This document shows, piece after piece, positions 1-5,949 of a stretch of DNA of 20,249 nucleotides; position 1 is the stretch's first letter, and every line of letters starts with the position of its first letter. This DNA comes from a virus. The stretch is taken from positions 1 through 20,249 of the IMG/VR virus record IMGVR_UViG_3300038856_000055, one strand, 5' to 3'. The translations under genes and the position numbers were made by a program. Below the pieces are notes generated by a model, which was not told the DNA's origin, did no database searches, and worked only from the letters and a program-made list of their open reading frames with translations.

Positions 1-2
1 GC

Positions 3-368
3 TTCATGCTAGACGGTCATGCTAGGGTTGAGGAACTGCTGACAAAAGATGATAGCGCCCTGATTCCGGTTATCGAGGTAGACATCACAGCCGATGAAGC
101 CAAGTTATTCCTTGCCTCATTCGATTGGATAACCCAACTTGCTATCTATGACACCGACGCAACCGATGCCCTCCTGCAATCTGTGAACACCGATGACGAA
201 CGCTTGCAGGCGATGTTGGCGGGGATGGCAGAGGACATGGGGATTATCCCGCCGGACTTTATGCCTGTTGATATGAGCGAACAACCCCGACTTGACCAAT
301 TAGAACCGAAGATGGTTACTTGCCCATGCTGTGGTGAAACCTTTGATTTGCGTGATGTCGAAAGTTAA
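3..368 (+). CDS. ParB-like domain protein, C-terminal part (5' truncated)
   Basis: The reading frame is open from the window edge, so the first ATG at position 6 is probably internal. The visible start reads F-MLDGHARVEELL, which fits the DGHxR motif of ParB/Srx-like domains found in partition proteins and in phage proteins linked to DNA modification. An acidic alpha-helical stretch follows. The C-terminus has CPCCGETFDL (C106, C108, C109 counted from the first visible Met), half of a zinc ribbon. The 3' end overlaps the mom-like gene by 14 nt, implying translational coupling. In phages this domain often sits beside DNA methylases or modifiers, so a role in targeting or regulating DNA modification is inferred rather than shown. 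A ParB-type nuclease or partition role cannot be excluded because the N-terminal part is missing. Confidence 0.65.
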   Translation, partial: FMLDGHARVEELLTKDDSALIPVIEVDITADEAKLFLASFDWITQLAIYDTDATDALLQSVNTDDERLQAMLAGMAEDMGIIPPDFMPVDMSEQPRLDQLEPKMVTCPCCGETFDLRDVES

Positions 369-978
369 ATTATTGGTTGCCCCCTGTAGCCATCAGGCAG
401 CAAAGTATGCTGTTGAGAAGTGGCATTACAGTGGTTCTATGCCTACTCCACCGGTTGTTAAGTTCGGTGTATGGGAGAACAACAAGTACATCGGTTGCAT
501 CCTATTTAGTCGGGGTGGCAACAGTAATCTACTAAAGCCTTTCCAATTAGAGCAAACACAAGGTTGCGAGTTAACCCGCATTGCGCTCAGTAACCATGTG
601 ACATCAGTAACTAAAATCATGGCGATTGCGATTAAGACATTATCAAAAGTAACGCCCTCACTGCGTTTGATTATTAGTTATGCCGACCCGAACGAAGGTC
701 ACACAGGTGTAATTTATCAGGCTGGCAACTGGATTTATTCAGGTGCTACAAGTGCTGACATTCGTTATGTGGATAAGAATGGGCGCGAATGGCATAGCCG
801 CCAAGTGTCCCGTACTGGCGTGAAACGCCAGTACGGGGAGTATCGCGCCGTCCCGAAACATGAAGACTGTGAGCAGATACCATTACTTGGCAAACATCGC
901 TATCTCTATCCACTCGATAAGGCGATGCGTAAGCAGATAGCACCGCTTGCGAAGCCGTATCCAAAGAAAACAGAATAA
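355..978 (+). CDS. mom: Mom-family adenine methylcarbamoylation protein (DNA modification)
   Basis: This 207-residue protein resembles the phage Mu Mom family, GNAT-fold enzymes that convert adenine in phage DNA to N6-methylcarbamoyl-adenine and so protect it from restriction. Family-like segments are WHYS (23-26), KFGVWEN (36-42), FSRGGNSNL (51-59), CELTRIAL (71-78), the long conserved block from SYADPNEGH through YQAGNWIYSG (108-130), and the C-terminal HRYLYPLDKAMRK...LAKPYPK (181-204). The length is close to that of Mu Mom. I chose the ATG at 355 because conserved sequence starts there and it overlaps the upstream stop. A GTG at 331 would add eight residues. Codons 152-161 lie in a perfect hairpin (separate entry). 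Recognition is by recall of family motifs, not by a search. The enzyme should act on phage DNA in the host cytoplasm. Confidence 0.78.
   Translation: MSKVKLLVAPCSHQAAKYAVEKWHYSGSMPTPPVVKFGVWENNKYIGCILFSRGGNSNLLKPFQLEQTQGCELTRIALSNHVTSVTKIMAIAIKTLSKVTPSLRLIISYADPNEGHTGVIYQAGNWIYSGATSADIRYVDKNGREWHSRQVSRTGVKRQYGEYRAVPKHEDCEQIPLLGKHRYLYPLDKAMRKQIAPLAKPYPKKTE
809..837 (+). other. Perfect 13-bp inverted repeat (hairpin) inside the mom-like gene
   Basis: CCCGTACTGGCGT (809-821) and ACGCCAGTACGGG (825-837) are exact reverse complements separated by GAA. A G.U pair (808/838) could extend the stem. No T-run follows, so it is not an intrinsic terminator. It encodes residues 152-161 of the Mom-like protein. 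Possible roles are an mRNA structure or a protein-binding site; none is demonstrated. Confidence 0.8.
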
Positions 979-982
979 CCAT

Positions 983-1056
983 GCGGCTATGGTGTACGAT
1001 GGTAGCACGTTGGCATCCCATGTCAGAAGCAGAGGTTCAATTCCTACTTAGCCGCT
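983..1056 (+). tRNA. tRNA-Gly (anticodon CCC), with a bulged base in the T stem
   Basis: A full cloverleaf can be drawn. The 7-bp acceptor is perfect (GCGGCTA 983-989 with TAGCCGC 1049-1055), with discriminator T1056 as is usual for bacterial tRNA-Gly. The D arm is GTGT/GCAC with loop ACGATGGTA. The anticodon stem is TTGGC/GTCAG (two G.U pairs) with loop ATCCCAT, giving CCC at 1017-1019. The T loop is TTCAATT, with stem AGAGG pairing to CCTACT if A1046 is bulged. No CCA is encoded. The extra base in the T arm is unusual and may mark decay. The product would read GGG glycine codons. A 36-residue ORF from 981 overlaps it and is not called. Confidence 0.72.
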
Positions 1057-1116
1057 TATTACAAGCACACAAGCAAACCAATGAAAGCTAGATAGCAGAT
1101 GGCACGCCCTACGAAG

Positions 1117-1145
1117 TTGACACTATACGGATTACACACTATTAA
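1117..1145 (+). promoter_or_regulatory. Possible sigma70-type promoter before the terminase genes
   Basis: TTGACA (1117-1122), a 17-bp spacer and TATTAA (1140-1145) match a -35/-10 pair. The -10 abuts the terminase small-subunit ATG, so transcription would start inside the gene if this ATG is real. The same bases also belong to a 16-codon ORF (1099-1149). The match may be chance. Confidence 0.25.
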
Positions 1146-1517
1146 ATGAGTAGCAAATACACGGCGGAGCAAGTCGCAAGCGCGTTAACTGAATCACAGG
1201 GTATGGTAACAAACGCTGCCCGTCGCTTGGGTTGCACACGCAAAACGGTTTACAATTACATCGAGAAATATGTCACAGTTCGGGAAGCATTAGACGACGC
1301 CCGCGAGTCACTTGGAGACCGTATCGAGGCGACTTTGTTATCAGAGGCATTCGGTAACTCGAAAGAAAACAAAGACCCGAATATTACCGCTTTGATATTC
1401 CTTGCCAAAACCCACCCGGCTATGCGTAAACGCGGGTACGCAGAGCGCACCGAAGTCACGGGCGCGGACGGTGGCGCGATTATCTTTAAAAGCGCACAAT
1501 CGCTAGACGATGTATGA
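1146..1517 (+). CDS. terS: Terminase small subunit (HTH DNA-binding)
   Basis: This 123-residue protein has an N-terminal helix-turn-helix, roughly residues 5-40 (TAEQVASALTESQG, AARRLGCTRKTVYNYIEKY), typical of small terminase subunits that recognise the packaging site. The C-terminal part contains MRKRGYAERTEVTGADGG (100-117), a pattern I associate with phage small terminases. It lies directly upstream of the large subunit and overlaps it in ATGA, as expected for a terminase pair. No clear Shine-Dalgarno precedes the ATG. A 16-codon ORF starting MARPTKLT ends in ATGA overlap at this start (1099-1149), so translation may be coupled or the true N-terminus may differ. A small HTH regulator is the alternative, but position favours terminase. 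Confidence 0.8.
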   Translation: MSSKYTAEQVASALTESQGMVTNAARRLGCTRKTVYNYIEKYVTVREALDDARESLGDRIEATLLSEAFGNSKENKDPNITALIFLAKTHPAMRKRGYAERTEVTGADGGAIIFKSAQSLDDV

Positions 1518-2836
1518 TTCTAGCCTACGATAGATTGCAAGGCGCACCGAAGCTATACGGTGGCGCTGACAAGTTCTGGAAGTACAAGGGGCAAGAGGTG
1601 ATATTATCCGGCCCTTACGAAACCGGAAAAACGTATGCTGCCCTGCTCAAACTTCATGCAGTCTTAGTCAAGTATCCGAACGCCCGCGCCTTCATTACAC
1701 GGCAAACCTATAAGAGCCTGCTATCGACTGCGATTGTGACCTACGAAAACAAGGTATTACCGACACATCCCGATAGCCCGCACTCCCCTATTCGCAAGTA
1801 TGGCAAAAGCAAGCCGGAATTCTATGAGTATCCCAACGGGTCTAATTTGCTGGTGGTCGGTATGGATAACCCTGACAAGATTCTATCCGGCGAATTCGAT
1901 TTTGGATACGTGAATCAAGCCGAAGAAATCACACTTGACGCATGGGAGAAACTCGTCGGTCGTTGCACCGGACGCGCCGGCAACGCACCGTATACGCAGG
2001 TCATGGGGGATTGCAACCCAGCGCACCCGCAACACTGGATTCTACACCGTGCGCCGCTGGAACTCTTTGAGCAATTGCACCAGCATAACCCATCCTTGTA
2101 TGACCAACAGAAGCAAGAGTGGACAACGCAGGGCAAGAAAACCATTGCTATCTTGAGCAGCCTCACAGGGATACGCAAGGAGCGCGGCTTCAAAGGTAAA
2201 TGGGTAGCGGCTGAGGGCGTGGTTTACGAGTACCTGCAAGACACACACCGCATCAAACGCGAGGATGCACCGGAAATCGTTAGCTGGTACCTTGCAATCG
2301 ACTTCGGATATACCAATCCTTTTGTGTGCCAATTGTGGGGCGTGGACAGAGATGGGCGCTTGTACCTATGGCAAGAAATCTACATGACCAAGCGCACCGT
2401 GAACGCGCATATTCCCGACATCAAGAAAATGATTGAAGGCAAGCAGATAACCGCTATCATCGCAGACCACGACGCCGAAGATCGAGCCACCCTACACGAA
2501 GCCGGATTGCATACGATAGCCGCGAAAAAAGATATTCGCGTCGGCATTCAGGCAGTCGAGGAACGGCTTAACGTGCAAGGTGATGGCAAGCCTAGATTGT
2601 ATATCACTGAGGGCGCGTGCATCGAGGCAGACCGTGACTTATATCGCGAGTACCCCGGCGACTTGCACCCATGCAGCACCGAGCATGAGTTCCCGGTATA
2701 TGCGTGGCCGCCGAGCAAAGATGGTAAAGCGGATAAGGAAGTGCCGTTGGATTTAAACAATCACGGCATGGACGCGCTACGCTATATCGTTATGCACCTT
2801 GAAAACCTACCATCCTTTACATTCCATTGGACTTAA
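1514..2836 (+). CDS. terL: Terminase large subunit (packaging ATPase/nuclease)
   Basis: This is the motor that pumps phage DNA into the prohead and cuts it. At 440 residues it is near normal length. Walker A is GPYETGKT (33-40). The Walker B region is FGYVNQAEE (130-138), with catalytic glutamate expected at 137 or 138. A coupling-like motif follows around GDCNPAHP (165-172). The RNase H-like nuclease domain begins near AIDFGYTNPF (261-270, D263), continues with IIADHDAED (315-323), and ends with NHGMDALRYIV (416-426, D420). These give the expected acidic cluster. It begins in ATGA overlap with the small subunit, and its stop abuts the portal ATG. The call is firm; the packaging type (cos or pac) cannot be told here. 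Confidence 0.95.
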   Translation: MILAYDRLQGAPKLYGGADKFWKYKGQEVILSGPYETGKTYAALLKLHAVLVKYPNARAFITRQTYKSLLSTAIVTYENKVLPTHPDSPHSPIRKYGKSKPEFYEYPNGSNLLVVGMDNPDKILSGEFDFGYVNQAEEITLDAWEKLVGRCTGRAGNAPYTQVMGDCNPAHPQHWILHRAPLELFEQLHQHNPSLYDQQKQEWTTQGKKTIAILSSLTGIRKERGFKGKWVAAEGVVYEYLQDTHRIKREDAPEIVSWYLAIDFGYTNPFVCQLWGVDRDGRLYLWQEIYMTKRTVNAHIPDIKKMIEGKQITAIIADHDAEDRATLHEAGLHTIAAKKDIRVGIQAVEERLNVQGDGKPRLYITEGACIEADRDLYREYPGDLHPCSTEHEFPVYAWPPSKDGKADKEVPLDLNNHGMDALRYIVMHLENLPSFTFHWT

Positions 2837-5125
2837 ATGGCATTCTTACGCAATCTATTTTCCCGAAAAACCGAAACCAAAGCGCAACCCGCATCGCGTT
2901 CTGCTGACCCGTTAGCATTCTATCTCAACGGCAACGGCAAACTTAGCACGCTGAAATCGAATGGCTTGATTGATACCAATTACATGCGGACGGTGGGTTT
3001 ATCGCATCTATATCATAATGCGGAGATGTATGCGAAGGCGGCGATTGCATCCGTGTGGGCTGCGAACTGTATCAACCTGCGGGCGGATACAATGGCGCGG
3101 CTAGATTTCCATGTCCGGCATAAGTACACGAAAGATATTATCCCGGAGCATCCGTTTACGATTGCGTTGGATAACTCAGAGCGCAATATTATGAGGCTCT
3201 TTGAAAAGCGCCTGCTGACATTCGGGGAAGTCTTTATTAAGCCACTCAGTAGCGATTACCAGCGACCCGGCGCACTGTGGGCATTGAATAACCTTGATGT
3301 TGATGTCGATACATCACGCGGCTATATTGATGGGTTCTGGTATACACCGAACGGCGTAAGCCAGACACACTATTACAAGCCACGCGGCAAAGGTGGCGGA
3401 CGCTTCAAGGAAATCGCTTATATCCATACCGATAATGATTTCGATGATTTCAGAGGGCTATCGAAGTTTGAACACGTTCTCTTAGAAATCCATATAGACC
3501 GTGACATCTCGCGCACCACAGCAGCCTTTTATCAGAACGATGCCCGTCCCGGCTTACTCTTGATCCCCGATGGCACACCGACACCGGATCAGATGGAACA
3601 ATTCGTTGCGAGCTGGAATATGCAATTCAAGGGGCCAAGCAAGTCCGGGCGTACTGGTTTCGCACCAACCATCTTAAAAGATGTCAAGGAATTCCAACGC
3701 CCGCCAACGGTTGATGACGTGGAGTTACGCGAAAGCGTGCGCCGTGAAATCTGCGCGGCGTTCAAAGTCCCGCTATCGATGGCGGGCGCATGGGACGATG
3801 CGACCTATCAGAGCTTGCCGGAGCAACGCCAATTCTTTTACGAAGAAACGATTATTCCAGCAGCCGAACAGAATGCCCGCGACCTGACGAAGCACGTTCT
3901 CCCCTTCTTTGATAGCAACACAGATCACGAAATCTATTTCGATGCAACCAGCATTCTCGCTCTGGTCGAGAACGTGGTTGAGAAAACCGATGTTGTGATC
4001 AAGAAGGTGCAAGCGGGTTTGTCAACCGTCAACGAGGGACGCGAAGCACTGGATATGGATAAAATCAAAGGTGGCGATATTTTCATCATGCAGTCGGGTT
4101 GGATACCCGTCCCGCAGGATGAGTTATCAACCTTTGAAGCCCCGAACACGGCGCAACCCTATCCTGAGCCTCCTGCCCCACCGCAGTTACCAGAGGGGCA
4201 ACCCGCGCAACAACTCACGCGCACGGTGTATCTCACGCCACCGGAAACGGAACACAAACACGATCACACGCATGGCCACAGCACCTTCGTACCGGATACC
4301 GATGTCATTGAAACCATCGAAGTCAAGACAGTACACGGGGAAGCCTTAGACGAGATCGGGCAATGGCGCAAGTTCCATAAGAACGGCACAGCGCAGAAGC
4401 GCGACTTCACAGCGTACATGATACGTGATGACATCGCCGCCGCGTTACGCGAGAACCTTGACGCCGCCGGACAAGATATGGACGCGATTAAGGCCGCGTT
4501 TGATATTGCTGAGATTGCCAGCGCGATTAAAGCGATTGAGGCCGTGCGTTCTAACTTTGAATTGGAAGTAAAAACCCTCATTGACGGCGCACGATTGGGA
4601 ACACTCAAGCGGATTGATTTTACAAACCGCTTGAAGAGCGTTATCCGCACACTAGGCGGCGATGCGTTCCGCGCAGGCTTAACCGATGGCGGAGTGATTA
4701 CAAATAAAGGTGAAGAGTTGAATACTGAGGATGCCGCCGTATTTGAAAGTATGGTCACGGAGCAATCCAGCTACGTGGTTGGCTTATCGGCTGCTGTTTA
4801 CAAAGAAAAACTATCCGACGCGCAGATTCAATTGAAGCCGCGCCAATGGTGGGGAAAGTCGATGCAACCGTTCTATGATAGCGGGCTATTGTCTGCCAAC
4901 CGCAACGGCATGGTGGAGATTGTCGGCACGATTGATAAGAACAGTTGCAACACCTGCAAGGCACTCGTCGGGCAACGACACCGCCGCCGGAGTATCATGG
5001 CGGCGGGCTTGATGCCCCCGTACGGGAGCGCGATACAATGTAGTGACGGTGGCTTATGTAAGCACCGTGCCATCAGTACCAATAGCCGCCCACGCGGGCG
5101 CTTATCCCGAGTGCCTAGAAAATGA
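2837..5125 (+). CDS. Portal protein fused to MuF-like head morphogenesis domain
   Basis: Residues 1 to about 425 look like an HK97-type portal, the dodecameric DNA-entry ring at one capsid vertex. Portal-like features are the AAIASVWAANCINLRADTMA helix near 69-87, the FGEVFIKP stretch (129-136) and the IHTDNDFDDFRGLSKFE block (196-212). A proline-rich linker (436-456) and a histidine-rich run HKHDHTHGH (473-481) follow. Residues 505-540 (EIGQWRKFHKN...RDFTAYMIRDD) resemble C-terminal extensions of some phage portals. The end (about 697-750) carries TIDKNSCNTCKALVGQRH and GLMPPYGSAIQCSDGGLC, a Cys/His-bearing pattern typical of MuF-like minor head proteins. At 762 residues it is much longer than a plain portal, so one gene replaces the usual portal plus MuF pair. 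The start abuts the terminase stop. Confidence 0.88.
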   Translation: MAFLRNLFSRKTETKAQPASRSADPLAFYLNGNGKLSTLKSNGLIDTNYMRTVGLSHLYHNAEMYAKAAIASVWAANCINLRADTMARLDFHVRHKYTKDIIPEHPFTIALDNSERNIMRLFEKRLLTFGEVFIKPLSSDYQRPGALWALNNLDVDVDTSRGYIDGFWYTPNGVSQTHYYKPRGKGGGRFKEIAYIHTDNDFDDFRGLSKFEHVLLEIHIDRDISRTTAAFYQNDARPGLLLIPDGTPTPDQMEQFVASWNMQFKGPSKSGRTGFAPTILKDVKEFQRPPTVDDVELRESVRREICAAFKVPLSMAGAWDDATYQSLPEQRQFFYEETIIPAAEQNARDLTKHVLPFFDSNTDHEIYFDATSILALVENVVEKTDVVIKKVQAGLSTVNEGREALDMDKIKGGDIFIMQSGWIPVPQDELSTFEAPNTAQPYPEPPAPPQLPEGQPAQQLTRTVYLTPPETEHKHDHTHGHSTFVPDTDVIETIEVKTVHGEALDEIGQWRKFHKNGTAQKRDFTAYMIRDDIAAALRENLDAAGQDMDAIKAAFDIAEIASAIKAIEAVRSNFELEVKTLIDGARLGTLKRIDFTNRLKSVIRTLGGDAFRAGLTDGGVITNKGEELNTEDAAVFESMVTEQSSYVVGLSAAVYKEKLSDAQIQLKPRQWWGKSMQPFYDSGLLSANRNGMVEIVGTIDKNSCNTCKALVGQRHRRRSIMAAGLMPPYGSAIQCSDGGLCKHRAISTNSRPRGRLSRVPRK

Positions 5126-5637
5126 TGACCCCGAAAGCAACCTCTGATAACAAAGGGGTTGATCAGCTTACACGCTTTCTAAAAGTTCATAATCAATCCG
5201 CGCTAGACTTAGCCGAAGAAACCTTCCAGGAGTTGCGTCCGCGCAATCTGGATGAGTTCCGGCGGAGTCCCCGCGTGCGGAGTTACCCGGCGGATTATCC
5301 CGGTGGGCAGTTGCCATTCGATACCCTGAAACAACAACGCTGGTACTGGGCAAACATCGGCAAGCCGTACACGCGCACCGGACGCATGACAAAGAGCTTA
5401 GAGCAAACGATAGACCGGAGCGGGAAAGCGGTCACGATTACCGCGTCCTACCCTACTGCCTCAACAAAGTATGTCTTAGGCAATATCTTAGGCGAGACCG
5501 TGCAACCGTATCAGCAACGCTTTCATGCGGCTACGGGATGGGAACTGGCTGCCCCGAAGCTTGAGCGCCATGCTGAGCATTACTATGAAACCTATGTACG
5601 CCGTTACGCGGCATTTGTTGCCTTTAGTTTTGGATAA
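5122..5637 (+). CDS. Putative HK97 gp10-like neck/tail or minor head protein
   Basis: This 171-residue protein overlaps the portal end by 4 nt. The middle has KQQRWYWANIGKPYTRTGRM followed by TKSLEQTI, and further on AVTITASYPTASTKYVLG. The pattern 'pYxRTGrLxxS..., beta-strand, tight turn near the end' is common in HK97 gp10-like and similar phage neck proteins. The N-terminal 30 residues are polar helix. I recognise the pattern but not a specific family, so the product is tentative. Its place straight after the portal would also suit a minor head protein. Confidence 0.5.
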   Translation: MMTPKATSDNKGVDQLTRFLKVHNQSALDLAEETFQELRPRNLDEFRRSPRVRSYPADYPGGQLPFDTLKQQRWYWANIGKPYTRTGRMTKSLEQTIDRSGKAVTITASYPTASTKYVLGNILGETVQPYQQRFHAATGWELAAPKLERHAEHYYETYVRRYAAFVAFSFG

Positions 5638-5646
5638 GAGGGTACG

Positions 5647-5949
5647 ATGAAACCACTGCATAAATCACTGATCACCTTACTTGATAGTATCCAGGAGCAA
5701 ATACTACCGCTAACAGATAGCGGCGTGCATGTTCAATTAGGTGTAGATAGCGGTAATTTGAGTATCAATATGATGCTTACAAAATACAGTATTCTCACGT
5801 CTGTTTGGGTTGATGACGACGATGATTTAGAAAACCCGCAGGTCTTGATTGACTTTTGTGTTAATCATTTTAAATCAGAACTACCCCGTATTCAAAGCTT
5901 TATTAAAAGTCAATCCGATCATGTATGTGATATGAGTGATAAATCATGA
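5647..5949 (+). CDS. Hypothetical protein, 100 residues
   Basis: I do not recognise this protein. It has an AGGG Shine-Dalgarno about 6 nt before the ATG and overlaps the next gene in ATGA, so it is likely translated. The N-terminal half is a helix followed by beta-like stretches (VHVQLGVDS, LSINMMLTKYSILTSVWV). A run of five aspartates sits at residues 57-61. The C-terminal half is helical (VLIDFCVNHFKSELPRIQSF). There is no signal peptide or membrane segment. Its DNA looks more AT-rich than that of its neighbours. It sits between the gp10-like gene and the capsid gene, so a small accessory head factor or a late insertion is possible. Confidence 0.6.
   Translation: MKPLHKSLITLLDSIQEQILPLTDSGVHVQLGVDSGNLSINMMLTKYSILTSVWVDDDDDLENPQVLIDFCVNHFKSELPRIQSFIKSQSDHVCDMSDKS

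Noticed and set aside
981-1091. 36-codon ORF after mom
   Set aside because: It coincides with the tRNA-Gly cloverleaf, which explains the sequence better.
4264-4758. Antisense 164-residue ORF over the portal fusion
   Set aside because: It covers the portal-MuF linker with no recognisable domain; a shadow of the real gene.
4981-5006. CCGCCGCC / GGCGGCGG inverted repeat in the portal gene
   Set aside because: An 8-bp arm with a 10-nt loop made of simple GCC/GGC codons in a gene is easily due to chance.
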